Shown: one piece after another, positions 7,193-16,149 of the stretch
Numbering within the stretch: the stretch's first letter is position 1
How the letters are laid out: each line of letters begins with the position of its first letter
Assembly (NCBI RefSeq): GCF_028368935.1
Contig: NZ_JAQNDK010000003.1
Span: forward strand, 1,488,001 to 1,552,000
Length of the DNA: 64,000 nucleotides
Source: Sorangium aterium
Lineage (GTDB): Bacteria > Myxococcota_A > Polyangia > Polyangiales > Polyangiaceae
Reading direction: 5' to 3'
The notes under the pieces: generated by a model
Database searches by the model: none
What the model saw: the letters and a program-made list of their open reading frames with translations, nothing else
What the model was told of the DNA's origin: nothing
Position numbers and translations under genes: made by a program

Positions 7193-8194
7193 GTGACGCC
7201 TCCTCCGGATCACGACGGCGGCGCGCTCGACGATCGGGGCGCCCGCGACGACACCCCGGCCACCGCGGCCGAGCTCGACGCCCGCCTCTCGGCGGCCCGC
7301 TACATCTCCGATCCGGCGACCTCGCTCGCGCTCTGGCTCGCCCTCCGGATGGATCGGCCGCTCCTGCTCGAGGGGCCGGCGGGCGTCGGCAAGACCGATC
7401 TCGCCCGCGCGGCCGCCGAGGCGCTCGGCCGAGGGCTCATCCGGCTCCAGTGCTACGAGGGCCTCGACGAGGCGAAGGCGCTCTACGAGTGGGACTACGC
7501 GAAGCAGATGCTCTACACGCAGCTGCTGCGCGACGCCGTCGCGAAGGAGATCGTCGGCGCCGCGAGCCTCGCCGCGGCCGCGCGCGCGATCGCGGGGAGC
7601 GAGGCCTCGTTCTTCAGCGAGCACTTCCTGATCGCGCGCCCGCTCCTCGCGGCGCTCCGGAGCGCCGCGCCGGTCGTCCTGCTCATCGACGAGGTCGATC
7701 GTGCGGATCCTGAGTTCGAGGCGTTCCTCCTCGAGGTGCTCTCCGACATGCAGGTCACGATCCCCGAGCTCGGCACGATCCGCGCCGCGCGCCCGCCGCT
7801 CGTCCTGCTGACGACGAACGCGACGCGCGAGATGACCGAGGCGCTGCGCCGCCGGTGCCTGCACGCGTTCCTGGACTACCCGCCGCCGTCGCGCGAGGTC
7901 GCCATCCTGAAGGTCGCCCTCCCGGGGATCGAGCCCCGCCTCGCGGCGCAGATCGTGGCGTTCGTCGGCGCCCTGCGGGCCATGGATCTGCGGAAGTCTC
8001 CCGCGATCAGCGAGACGATCGACTGGGCCCGCGCGCTGCTCCTGCTCGGCAAGCGCGCGGTGACGCCGGAGATCGCGCGCGACACGCTCGGCGTCCTGCT
8101 CAAGCACCAGAGCGACCGCGGCGACGCGGAGGCGAAGCTCGGCGCCCTCGTGCGGGCCGCCGAGCACGCGGGCGCGGGCGAGCCGGCTACCTGA
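7193..8194 (+). CDS. CoxD/MoxR-like AAA+ ATPase
   Basis: 333 residues from a GTG start; the frame is open further upstream but lacks homology-like sequence there. Walker A GPAGVGKT is at 61-68 and Walker B VVLLIDEVDR at 161-170, with the characteristic RLQCYEGLDEAKALYEW segment at 84-100 seen in CoxD-type MoxR ATPases. These act as chaperone-like ATPases for metalloenzyme maturation, usually with a VWA-domain partner (CoxE). No VWA gene follows here: dnaE converges and overlaps by 8 bp. So the partner, if any, is elsewhere. The ATPase call is secure; the client is unknown. Confidence 0.85.
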   Translation: MTPPPDHDGGALDDRGARDDTPATAAELDARLSAARYISDPATSLALWLALRMDRPLLLEGPAGVGKTDLARAAAEALGRGLIRLQCYEGLDEAKALYEWDYAKQMLYTQLLRDAVAKEIVGAASLAAAARAIAGSEASFFSEHFLIARPLLAALRSAAPVVLLIDEVDRADPEFEAFLLEVLSDMQVTIPELGTIRAARPPLVLLTTNATREMTEALRRRCLHAFLDYPPPSREVAILKVALPGIEPRLAAQIVAFVGALRAMDLRKSPAISETIDWARALLLLGKRAVTPEIARDTLGVLLKHQSDRGDAEAKLGALVRAAEHAGAGEPAT

Positions 8195-11100
8195 GCTCGG
8201 CCACCTTCTCGCCGAACAGCTTCTCGAGCCGCCCGAGCATGGCGTCGTTGGGCTCGACGCGGAGATCGCGCCCCAGCGCCAGCACCGCCTCTGCCCCGTC
8301 GTCGAGCTGGATCACGAGCTGCACCGGGCACACCCCGGGGCTCGCCCGCAGCAGCGCCCCGAGCCGATCGATGTGCTCGCGCCTGGCGCTGCGCGACTTC
8401 AGCGTGATCGCCACGCTCCGCGTCTGCGCGAGGATGGCGTCGGCGAGCGGCTGCACCTCGTCGAGCAGCAGGGTCGGCTCGCGCGGCGCGGCCTCGGCCT
8501 CCTCGGCCCCCTCCTCCACCATCGGGAAGCTGATCTTCCCCGAGATCAGGACCGGCTCCCCTCGGTTCAAGAGGTCCGCGTAGCTCTCGATCTGCTTCTC
8601 GCGCACCTTGACCTCGACCCGGCCGGTCGTGTCCTCGAGCACGAAGAACGCGATCTTGCCGCCACCTCCCTTGAAGATGCGCTCGCGGTAGCCCTCGACC
8701 ATCCCGCCGACGCGCACCCTGGCCCAGGCATCCATGCCGGCCAGCGCGCTCACCGCGGTCACGTCGAAGCGGTTCATGTCGACGCCGTACCGATCGAGCG
8801 GGTGCCCCGAGACGTAGAACCCGAGCGACTGCTTCTCCCGCGAGAGCGTCTCGCGCAGATCCCAGTCCTCGGCCATCGGGTAATCGTCCAGCCTCACCTC
8901 GCTCTTGGACGCCACCGCCGCGAACAGGCCGATCTGCGCGCTGTTCCGCTCCTTGCTCGCGGAGCGCGAGCGCTCGAGCGCCCTGTCGATGCCGGTGAAC
9001 GCCCGCGCCCGCGAGATGCCCCGCGCGTGGAGGCTCGCGTCGAACGCGCCGCACTGCACGAGCGCCTCGAACACTCCCTTGTTGACCCGCCGCGGATCGA
9101 CCCGCTCGGCGAAGTCGAACAGATCCGCGAACGCGCCGCCCGCGTCCCGCGCCTCGAGGATCGCCTCGAGCGCCGACTCGCCGACGCCGCGGATCGCGCC
9201 CATTCCGAAGCGGATCTTCGGGTCGTACGGGTCCCTCACCCGCGAGCCTCCGCGCCGGGTGCCGGCCATGCGCTTGCCGTTCGTCGCCGGCTTCGCGCTG
9301 TAGACGACGGTGAAGTCCGTCTTGGACTCGTTGATCTCGGGCGGGAGGATCTCGACCCCCCACGCGCGCCCCTCCGCGATGATCCGCACGACCTTCTCGA
9401 TCTTGTCGCGGTCGGCGGTCATCAACGCGCAGAGGAACTCGACCGGGTAATGCGCCTTGAGGTACGCCGTCTGGTAGGTGAGCAGCGCGTACGCCGCCGA
9501 GTGGCTCTTGTTGAAGCCGTAGCCCGCGAAGTACTCGAGGAGCCCGAAGATGCGTTCGGCGTCCTCGCCCTTCACCCCGTTCTTGAGCGAGCCGTCGACG
9601 AACGTCGCCTTCTGCTTCGCCATCTCCTCGGGCTTCTTCTTGCCCATGGCGCGCCGGAGCAGATCGGCGCCGCCGAGCGTGTAGCCCGCGAGCTTCTGCG
9701 CGATCTGCATGACCTGCTCCTGGTAGACGATGACGCCGTACGTCGGCTGGAGGAGCTCGTCGACGAGCGGGTGCATCTTCTCGATCGGCTTGCGGCCGTG
9801 CTTGCAGTCGACGAAGTCCTTCACCATGCCGGTGCCGAGCGGCCCGGGCCGGTAGAGCGCCACGGCGGCGACGATGTCCTCGAAGGCGTCCGGCTTGAGG
9901 TCCTTGAAGAGCTGCTGCATGCCGCTCGACTCGAGCTGGAACACGCCCGTGGTCTCGCCCGACTGGAGGAGCGCGTAGGTGGCGGTGTCGTCGAGCGGCA
10001 CCGTGTTCACGTCGAAGCGCTTGCCCTCCTTGTCCGCGAGGTCCGGCCGCGCGTTCACGAGCCGCACCGCGATGTCGATGACGGTGAGCGTCTTCAGCCC
10101 GAGGAAGTCGAACTTCACGAGCCCGGCCAGCTCGGCGTCGTCCTTGTAGTACTGCGTGACGAGCTGCTCGCCGTTCTTGAAGCAGGGGACGTGATCCCAG
10201 AGCGGCCCCTCGCTGATCACGACGCCGGCGGCGTGCATGCCCGCGTGCCGCGTCAGCCCCTCGAGCTTCTGCGCCTGCTTCAGGAGCTCCGCGACCGTGG
10301 GATCGCTCTCCTTGAGGGCCTTGAGCTTCGGCTCGATGTCGAGCGCCTCCGGGATCGTGTACATGATCCCCGGGCTCTTCTGCGGGATGAGGCTCGCGAT
10401 CTTCTGCGCCTCGTTCGCGGGGAACGCCATCGCCCGCGCGACGTCCTTGATCACGCTCCGCGCCTTGAGCTCGTGGAACGTCGCGATCTGCCCGACGGAG
10501 GGTTTGTCGGCCTCCTTGCTGTACTTCTTGGTGACGTAGGAGATGACCTCGTCGCGCCGGTCCATGCAGAAATCGACGTCGAAGTCCGGCATGCTCACGC
10601 GCTCCGGGTTCAGGAAGCGCTCGAACAGCAGGTTGTACGGCAGCGGATCGAGATCGGTGATCTCCATGGCATAGGCGACGAGCGAGCCCGCGCCCGAGCC
10701 GCGGCCCGGCCCGACCGGGATGCCGTGGTCCTTGGCGTACTTGATGAAGTCCCAGACGATGAGGAAGTAGCCTGGGAAGTCCATCTGAACGATGACGTTG
10801 AGCTCGACGTCGAGCCGCGCGCGGTAGGTCGCCTCGTCCACTCTCCTGCCCGTCTGCGCGATCTGGGCGAGCCGCTTCGTGAGGCCGTCGTGCGCCACGT
10901 GCCGGAAGTACGCTGCCGAGTCCGCGAACCCGCTCGGCAGCGGGAACGTCGGGAGCATCGGCTTGCCGAGCTTGAGCTTGAGCGTCGAGCACCGCTCGGC
11001 GATCTCGAGCGTCGAGCGCACCGCCTGCGGGTGGTCGCGGAACAGGTGCATCATCTCGTCGGCGGGCTTGAGGAACATCTCGAAGCTGCCGTGGTGCGCG

Positions 11101-11825
11101 GCGCTCGCCTCCGCGAACGTGCGGTTGGCCGCGATGCACGACAGGTAGAGCTGCCCCTCGCCGTCCTCGCGCGCGCCGAAGTGCGCGTCGTTGGTCGCGA
11201 CGAGCGGAAGCCCCAGATCGCCCGCCGCCCGCGCCAGGATGCCGTTGAGCACCGACTGCTCGACCAGCCCGTGGTCCTGCAGCTCGACGTAGAGGCTCCC
11301 CGGCTGGAAGCAGTCCCTGAGCCGGCTGAGCGCCTCGCGCCCCTCCCCCTCGCCCTGCTCGAGGATCCGCTGGGCGACCACGCCGCCCATGCAGCCGGTC
11401 AAGCCGATGAGCCCCGCGCTGTACTGCGCCACCGTGTCGAGCCGCACGCTCGGCGCGAGCCCGCTCGCGGGATCGACGTGCCCCTTGGAGACGATGCGGA
11501 CGAGGTTCTTGTAGCCCTCCTCGGACGCGGCGAGCAGCACGAGGTGATCGACGGGCGTCTCGTCCACGCCCGAGCGCGACACCTGCCCCGCGGACGCGCC
11601 CCAGCTGCGGGCCACGTTGACCTCGCAACCGATGATCGCGCCGATGCCCTGGTCCTTGCAGGCCTTGTAGTGCTGAATCGCCCCGAACATGTTCCCGTGG
11701 TCGGTCAGGGCGACGGCGCGCATTCCCAGCGATTTGGCGCGCGCGGCGAGGTCCTTGACGCGCAGCGAGCCGTCGAGGAGCGAGTACTGCGAATGCACGT
11801 GGAGGTGGATGAACTCAGCGGTCAC
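8187..11825 (-). CDS. dnaE: DNA polymerase III subunit alpha
   Basis: A full-length replicative polymerase of 1212 residues. The N-terminal PHP domain has HLHVHSQYSLLDG (8-20) and LTDHGNMFGA. The polymerase active site is PDFDVDF around residue 413, with the fingers/palm region YRPGPLGTGMVKDFVD after it. The helix-hairpin-helix region (GIGAIRGVGESALEAIL-type) and a C-terminal OB fold around residue 1040 (VRVGGMVEGYRERIFKGGGG) complete the DnaE1 order. It synthesises the chromosome as the catalytic subunit of Pol III. The PHP metal-ligand pattern looks intact, so proofreading activity is conceivable. It stands alone and overlaps the CoxD-like gene tail-to-tail by 8 bp. Confidence 0.97.
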   Translation of the reverse strand: MTAEFIHLHVHSQYSLLDGSLRVKDLAARAKSLGMRAVALTDHGNMFGAIQHYKACKDQGIGAIIGCEVNVARSWGASAGQVSRSGVDETPVDHLVLLAASEEGYKNLVRIVSKGHVDPASGLAPSVRLDTVAQYSAGLIGLTGCMGGVVAQRILEQGEGEGREALSRLRDCFQPGSLYVELQDHGLVEQSVLNGILARAAGDLGLPLVATNDAHFGAREDGEGQLYLSCIAANRTFAEASAAHHGSFEMFLKPADEMMHLFRDHPQAVRSTLEIAERCSTLKLKLGKPMLPTFPLPSGFADSAAYFRHVAHDGLTKRLAQIAQTGRRVDEATYRARLDVELNVIVQMDFPGYFLIVWDFIKYAKDHGIPVGPGRGSGAGSLVAYAMEITDLDPLPYNLLFERFLNPERVSMPDFDVDFCMDRRDEVISYVTKKYSKEADKPSVGQIATFHELKARSVIKDVARAMAFPANEAQKIASLIPQKSPGIMYTIPEALDIEPKLKALKESDPTVAELLKQAQKLEGLTRHAGMHAAGVVISEGPLWDHVPCFKNGEQLVTQYYKDDAELAGLVKFDFLGLKTLTVIDIAVRLVNARPDLADKEGKRFDVNTVPLDDTATYALLQSGETTGVFQLESSGMQQLFKDLKPDAFEDIVAAVALYRPGPLGTGMVKDFVDCKHGRKPIEKMHPLVDELLQPTYGVIVYQEQVMQIAQKLAGYTLGGADLLRRAMGKKKPEEMAKQKATFVDGSLKNGVKGEDAERIFGLLEYFAGYGFNKSHSAAYALLTYQTAYLKAHYPVEFLCALMTADRDKIEKVVRIIAEGRAWGVEILPPEINESKTDFTVVYSAKPATNGKRMAGTRRGGSRVRDPYDPKIRFGMGAIRGVGESALEAILEARDAGGAFADLFDFAERVDPRRVNKGVFEALVQCGAFDASLHARGISRARAFTGIDRALERSRSASKERNSAQIGLFAAVASKSEVRLDDYPMAEDWDLRETLSREKQSLGFYVSGHPLDRYGVDMNRFDVTAVSALAGMDAWARVRVGGMVEGYRERIFKGGGGKIAFFVLEDTTGRVEVKVREKQIESYADLLNRGEPVLISGKISFPMVEEGAEEAEAAPREPTLLLDEVQPLADAILAQTRSVAITLKSRSARREHIDRLGALLRASPGVCPVQLVIQLDDGAEAVLALGRDLRVEPNDAMLGRLEKLFGEKVAELR

Positions 11826-11979
11826 AGCAGGCTTCCAGGTGGCTTCTCATCGTGGTGGTAGTCGGGAAAGACCGGTAATCGGGGAGAGGGCGCGGAGAGC
11901 GAGAGCGGGCGGCGTCCGGACAATCCACCAGCGCTCCAGGCGGGCTCACATATAGCGCATTGCGCAGCGGGGATCGCCC

Positions 11980-12009
11980 TTGATGAGCCGCGCAGGCCGG
12001 CGCTAGCAT
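11980..12009 (+). promoter_or_regulatory. Possible sigma-70-type promoter
   Basis: TTGATG at 11980-11985, an 18-bp spacer, and TAGCAT at 12004-12009, about 60 bp before the start of the downstream lipoprotein gene. Each hexamer matches four of six consensus positions; such matches occur by chance. Confidence 0.25.
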
Positions 12010-12071
12010 GTGCGCCCGTCTGAGAGCACTTGCCTGATCTGGGGTGGGGTTTCCAGAAAGTGAGGTCGATG

Positions 12072-13142
12072 ATGCGTCAATCCCGTATCGCCGTCGCGGT
12101 GTATTTGGCGACCGCGCTCGTTTCCGTTACCGGTTGTGGCTCCGAGGCCGCGGCGCCTGTCGTTCAAGACGTCGACCTCGGTCAGCCGCCCGCGCCGGGC
12201 CCGGAGCAGGCAGGGGATGGCGAGGGCGTCGCGTTCGCGATCGACCGGCTCTTCCTCGGCGATACGGATCGCGACGGGAAGAAGGCGGCCGGCAGCTGGA
12301 AGCAGTACGGATTCAACCTCGACGGCAAGGTGTCCAGCACCGTATCACAAGACCTGTGCAAGCCGGTGGACGACACCGCCCCTTCGGAGGTCTATCCGGA
12401 CGGCGCCGACGGGATCGACAACTCCTTTGGCAGCAAGCTCGTCGGCCTCATTTCCAACCTCCTGACCGACCCGTCGACCCGGGTCAGCGACGCCATCGGT
12501 AAGGGCGATTTCACGGTGATCTTCAAGGTCGACGGGCTCGGCGAGCGGCCTTCCTACAACCCCCTCACCGCGAAGCTCTACGGCGGCGCCACGCTGGGCG
12601 CGGCGCCCACCTGGGATGGCACCGACCGGTGGCCTGTCGTGCCTGAGCTCCTCGACGACGCTCAGGACGTCGAGAGCTCCAAGGTCGTGTTCCCGGCCAG
12701 CTACGTCGTCGACGATACATGGGTGTCGGGCCCGGATTCACAGGTCACGTTCCGGCTGAACCTGACGGTCTCGGACACCATCATCGGTCTCACGATCCGC
12801 AATGTGAGGATCGCGATGGATCTCGCGCCCGATCACAAATCGGTGGTCAAAGGGACCATCGCGGGTGTGCTCGAGACGGCTGTCCTCGTCGAGGAGCTCC
12901 GCGGCGTCATCGGCGCCGTACAGCCGAATTTCTGCGAAGGCGCGGCGCTGGAGACGATCCTCGATCAGGTCCGCCGCGCGTCGGACATCATGAAGGATGG
13001 CGGCCAGGACCCGAGCAAGGAGTGCGACGCCATCTCCATCGGCATCGGGTTCACCGCGAGAGCGGTCCAGCTGGGCGAGATCGCGCCGCCAGCCGTGACG
13101 ACCGGCGTGCCGTGCCAGCCGGCGCCCGCAGACGGAGGCTGA
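12072..13142 (+). CDS. Lipoprotein of unknown function
   Basis: 356 residues with a clear lipoprotein signal: basic start MRQSR, hydrophobic core, and lipobox SVTGC with Cys at about residue 22. Two ATGs lie next to each other (12069 and 12072) behind a GTGAGG ribosome binding site; 12072 gives the better spacing, and a longer frame starting at 12030 is less likely. The mature protein is acidic and has an early segment resembling a calcium-loop-like DTDRDGK, but only once. I do not recognise the family. It is monocistronic and followed after 60 bp by a strong hairpin at 13201-13223. Confidence 0.8.
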   Translation: MRQSRIAVAVYLATALVSVTGCGSEAAAPVVQDVDLGQPPAPGPEQAGDGEGVAFAIDRLFLGDTDRDGKKAAGSWKQYGFNLDGKVSSTVSQDLCKPVDDTAPSEVYPDGADGIDNSFGSKLVGLISNLLTDPSTRVSDAIGKGDFTVIFKVDGLGERPSYNPLTAKLYGGATLGAAPTWDGTDRWPVVPELLDDAQDVESSKVVFPASYVVDDTWVSGPDSQVTFRLNLTVSDTIIGLTIRNVRIAMDLAPDHKSVVKGTIAGVLETAVLVEELRGVIGAVQPNFCEGAALETILDQVRRASDIMKDGGQDPSKECDAISIGIGFTARAVQLGEIAPPAVTTGVPCQPAPADGG

Positions 13143-13608
13143 GCGCCGCGCGACTCCCCTCCACCGACGGCCGCTGCGTCGAGCGCGCCTCCTGGGCTTT
13201 GCGGGCACCTCCCGGGTGCCCGCGCCCGCCGGAATCCACACAGCCTGCGACGTGCAACCTGCTCGGTCGGCTCCGACCCTCCGCGAAGATCGTGCTCGCG
13301 CTTGAGCCGTCGCGCCCCCTGCGAGCGTCTCAAGGAGCGACCCCGCCCGTCCAGGGTACGCGCTCAGGCGAGGGAGGTCTTGCCAGCGCGCTCTCTCGGT
13401 CCGCCCGCTGGTGGGCGGGCCGCGAGGCGCCCTCTTCCTGGTTTCGTTCGTCCTGACTTTTCGCTAGAAGGCGGCATCGCTTCGAGCGTCCACCACGCAA
13501 GTACCCGATGGCGGTGAAGATTCATGGCGAGCTGCCGTCCAAGGGCGTCAGCCCGGCGGGTCGCCGACGCGAGCACTGGCTCGTGCCCCTCAGAGGAGAA
13601 CAAGGTCC
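13143..13608. other. Intergenic region of 466 bp
   Basis: It holds one strong hairpin (13201-13223, listed separately) and, next to the OmpA-like gene, a GAGGAG ribosome binding site. The short open frames on both strands look like chance. No RNA gene is recognised. Confidence 0.5.
13201..13223 (+). terminator. Stem-loop terminator candidate
   Basis: Perfect 9-bp stem GCGGGCACC / GGTGCCCGC with a 5-nt loop, 60 bp after the lipoprotein stop codon. There is no T-run, which is common for terminators in DNA of this GC content. Confidence 0.5.
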
Positions 13609-14232
13609 ATGCGTAGATACGTCGCTTCCGTTCTGTGCGCCGTGATGATGATTGGCGCTGCCGCCGCGACGGCGGGTTGCACGGCCAGCGCCTCGTTCGG
13701 CTCCGGCAAGGAGCCGGCGGCCGCGCCCCCGCCCCCGCCTCCGCCGGAGCCGAAGCCCGAGCCGAAGGAGGAGAAGAAGCCCCGCCCGCGCTTCAAGCTG
13801 ACGTTCAAGCTCAAGGGCAATGAGGTCGCTCTCCCCGGCCCGGTGGTCTTCGAGACGAACAGCGACAAGCTCCTGCCCGAGAGCGACGAGGTCCTCAACC
13901 TCGTCGACGACTTCCTGAAGCAGCGGGAGGACGTCAGCCTGCTCCGCATCGAGGGCCATACCGACTCGGACGGTGAGGACGCCGCGAACCAGACGCTGTC
14001 CGAGAAGCGCGCGATGGCGGTCGCTCGCTGGCTCGTCGCGAAGGGGCACGACTGCAAGCGCTTCATCGCCGTCGGGTTCGGCGAGACCAAGCCGGTCGCC
14101 GACAACGGCACGCCCGAGGGCAAGGCCCAGAACCGCCGCACCGGGTTCTTCATCGCGGCGATCAAGGGCAAGGCGGTCGACAAGCAGCCCGTCGACGGCG
14201 GCGGCAAGGTCGCCGGCGACGCCTGCAAGTGA
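13609..14232 (+). CDS. OmpA-family peptidoglycan-associated lipoprotein
   Basis: 207 residues. A lipoprotein signal ends at TAGC with Cys24. A Pro/Lys/Glu-rich linker spans about 39-60 (seven prolines in a row). An OmpA/Pal C-terminal domain runs from about 70 to 190: FETNSDKLLPES, RIEGHTDSDGE with the peptidoglycan-binding Asp region, and the late GFGETKPVADN...NRRTGF. It probably tethers the outer membrane to the cell wall. The start follows GAGGAG at good spacing. It is followed by two hairpins that separate it from the cytochrome gene. No tol or pal partners are adjacent. Confidence 0.88.
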   Translation: MRRYVASVLCAVMMIGAAAATAGCTASASFGSGKEPAAAPPPPPPPEPKPEPKEEKKPRPRFKLTFKLKGNEVALPGPVVFETNSDKLLPESDEVLNLVDDFLKQREDVSLLRIEGHTDSDGEDAANQTLSEKRAMAVARWLVAKGHDCKRFIAVGFGETKPVADNGTPEGKAQNRRTGFFIAAIKGKAVDKQPVDGGGKVAGDACK

Positions 14233-14347
14233 CGCCGCTGCGCCCGGGCGCGCTTCGGGCCGCGCGCCGCGATCACAGCGGGCACGGGCCGTCGGGGCGT
14301 TCGCCTTGGGCTGACGGCTGACGGCTGCACCCGGTGGCCGGCGCCCA

Positions 14348-14412
14348 GCGCCCTTCGGGGCGCGCCGGCCGCCGGCGCCGCTGCGTTCTCCGCGCTCGCC
14401 GGCGGCCGGCGC
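14348..14412 (+). terminator. Double hairpin terminator after the OmpA-like gene
   Basis: First a UUCG-tetraloop hairpin (GCGCCC-TTCG-GGGCGC, 14348-14363). Then, partly sharing bases, a perfect 16-bp inverted repeat with arms at 14362-14377 and 14397-14412, followed by a pyrimidine/T-rich stretch (ccttcttttc). This is the best intrinsic-type terminator in the window. The two structures are mutually exclusive at their junction. Confidence 0.65.
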
Positions 14413-14475
14413 CGCCCCGCGATCCTTCTTTTCTTGCCTCCCCCACCAGCTTCACTATCGGTACGTCTCCACGAC

Positions 14476-14919
14476 ATGCGGAGACGTCACGACAAGTCCC
14501 TGGGTCGCCTCCTTTCCATAGCCATCCTCTGGGTCGGCCTCTTCGGCTGCAACTCCGGGGCGGGCGACGTCCGCCAGTGGACGCGGGACGACCACGATCC
14601 GCCGAACCCCGGCGAGGGGCAGGGCGGCAAGGTGGCCGCTCGGCCGATCGCGTCGGATGAGACCGATCCGGGGCTGATCGAGCTCGCCTGGCAGCGGAAC
14701 TGCTCCACCTGTCACGGCAGGGCCGGGCGCGGCGACGGCCCGCAAGGTCCGATGGTCCGCGCCCCGGACCTCACCGACGCGGCGTGGCAGGATCGGGTGA
14801 CCGACGCCCAGATGGCCGACACGATCAGGAAGGGCAAGAACAAGATGCCCGCGTTCGACCTGCCGCAGCCGGTGATCGAGGGCCTCGTGAAGCGCGTCCG
14901 CACCAACCGCGCGCGCTGA
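14476..14919 (+). CDS. Cytochrome c-type lipoprotein
   Basis: 147 residues from the ATG at 14476. A signal peptide with lipobox LFGC puts the lipid-modified Cys at 25. One haem-binding motif CSTCH lies at 76-80, followed by GRAGRGDGPQGP, typical of small class I cytochromes c (cytochrome_CBB3 type). A Met within KNKMPAF could be the distal ligand. It would act as a membrane-tethered electron carrier in the periplasm. It ends 6 bp before the next gene, so the pair is co-transcribed. Confidence 0.88.
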   Translation: MRRRHDKSLGRLLSIAILWVGLFGCNSGAGDVRQWTRDDHDPPNPGEGQGGKVAARPIASDETDPGLIELAWQRNCSTCHGRAGRGDGPQGPMVRAPDLTDAAWQDRVTDAQMADTIRKGKNKMPAFDLPQPVIEGLVKRVRTNRAR

Positions 14920-14925
14920 AGCTCG

Positions 14926-15369
14926 ATGAGCTCGACCTCGCAGCACGATCTCGATGAAGCACCCGAGGAGAGGCCGCCGGAGCCGGAGACCCGACCGCCG
15001 TGGCTCCGACGTCTCGCGCCGGCGCTCCTCCTCCTGGGTGCGCTTTATGCGGGGAGCATCCTCTTCAAGCGGCTGCCCGAGGAGCGGGAGGTCGAGCTGC
15101 GGCTCGATGACGCAGCGACGGTCGTGCGGCTCGACGTGACGTGGACGGATTCTTCTTCGGGCGACCGCGCGGACGACGCCGCGCCGGTCATCGACAGCTC
15201 ATGGCGGTTCGCCGAGGGGACGGCCCCACGGGCTGTCTTCACGAAGGTGTCGCTCCCGGACGGCCTCTACCAGGTGGAGATCACGGTCAGCAGGAAGGGC
15301 GAGCACGACGTGACGAGCCGGGCCGTCACGCTCGCGGACGAGTCCCGGATCACGCTGTTCGTACACTGA
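14926..15369 (+). CDS. Single-pass membrane protein of unknown function
   Basis: 147 residues: an acidic, Pro-rich cytoplasmic N-terminus (1-28), one transmembrane helix at about 31-47 (APALLLLGALYAGSILF), and a C-terminal beta-rich domain of about 95 residues with alternating hydrophobic strands (VEITVSRKGEHDVTSRAVTL), like an Ig-type or periplasmic adhesion fold. No family recognised. It lies 6 bp behind the cytochrome gene, hinting at a shared envelope or redox role, and is followed at once by a hairpin. Confidence 0.75.
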   Translation: MSSTSQHDLDEAPEERPPEPETRPPWLRRLAPALLLLGALYAGSILFKRLPEEREVELRLDDAATVVRLDVTWTDSSSGDRADDAAPVIDSSWRFAEGTAPRAVFTKVSLPDGLYQVEITVSRKGEHDVTSRAVTLADESRITLFVH

Positions 15370-15876
15370 ACGGCGCCCCGCGCGCTCCCGCCGGCCTCGC
15401 GGAGCGCGCTTCGACCGGCGCTCCTGGAGCGAGCCCAACAGCGTCCAGATGCGCCGGAGACCTGCTGCCGCTCATTGCGGTCGCCCGGCGCACGAGACCG
15501 TTGACGCCCGGAAACCGACAAGCAAGGCAGCGCCCTGAGTTGGAGGCGTGTCTCTGAGGTACCACCTCGCGTCCAGCAAGCCGCACGCAGTCCTTGATGA
15601 AAAACCTTCGTCCTTAAGCACAAGACTTTGTTATTCTTGATGTTTTACTGCTTCCAGTGACAGCGTTTCGGGTGGGAATGGAATGTGAGAACGAATTCCC
15701 TTGATGCGTTCCCCCCGAAACCGCTACTTCTTGGCCCGCGGAAGCAGAGCGTGGCACCTTATCCTACAACCACTTACACGCTCTGACTGGGACGACCGTG
15801 GTGCATCGTGGTGCCCCCCCGGAGGGAGCGACCATGCGGCCTGTACAGTGCCGCTGGAGGCGGAGAAGGAGAACCG
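15370..15876. other. Intergenic region of 507 bp with AT-rich island
   Basis: After a hairpin at 15380-15409, the segment at about 15590-15700 is markedly A/T-rich (runs such as aaaaacc, ttgttattcttgatgtttta) against a very GC-rich background. This suggests a promoter or regulatory region for the small membrane gene at 15877 and the RelA-like gene after it. I found no hexamer pair good enough to call and no RNA structure that I recognise. Confidence 0.5.
15380..15409 (+). terminator. Stem-loop terminator candidate
   Basis: Perfect 9-bp stem GCGCGCTCC / GGAGCGCGC with a 12-nt loop, beginning 10 bp after the membrane-protein stop codon. Confidence 0.5.
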
Positions 15877-16056
15877 ATGAGGATCACCCCGTGGTATCTG
15901 GCTGCGCTCGCCCCGTTCGCCGCCATTGGTTGCAGTGGCGCCTATCTCGGCCACGCCGCCGTTGTCGCATTGACGATCGGCATCTTCCTCGGGACCCTCT
16001 CGCTCGGCCGCACCCCGAGCTCGAGCCCCGCCCCGCCGAACGCCCCTGTCTCCTGA
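15877..16056 (+). CDS. 59-residue membrane peptide
   Basis: A short ORF behind a purine-rich ribosome binding site (GGAGAAGGAGAACCG-ATG). The peptide has two hydrophobic segments, about 5-19 and 25-43 (ending FLGTLSLG), and a short Ser/Pro tail, so it should insert as a hairpin or be a small lipoprotein-like peptide (a Cys follows the first segment in AAIGC). No family is recognised. It lies 93 bp upstream of the divergent RelA/SpoT-like gene on the same strand and downstream of the AT-rich island, so it may be co-transcribed with it. Confidence 0.55.
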   Translation: MRITPWYLAALAPFAAIGCSGAYLGHAAVVALTIGIFLGTLSLGRTPSSSPAPPNAPVS

Positions 16057-16149
16057 CTTTCTCGCCCAGCTACCGCCTGCTGCACCTCGACGCGAGGGTT
16101 TCCCGAGCGCACGACAGCGCTGGCGCTTACGCTCGGGGAGCGTGAGGTC

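Noticed and set aside
8373-11861. Open frame of 1162 residues antisense to dnaE
   Set aside because: It is Arg/Leu/Glu-rich mirror-type sequence; very long antisense frames are expected at this GC content. dnaE has full family motifs.
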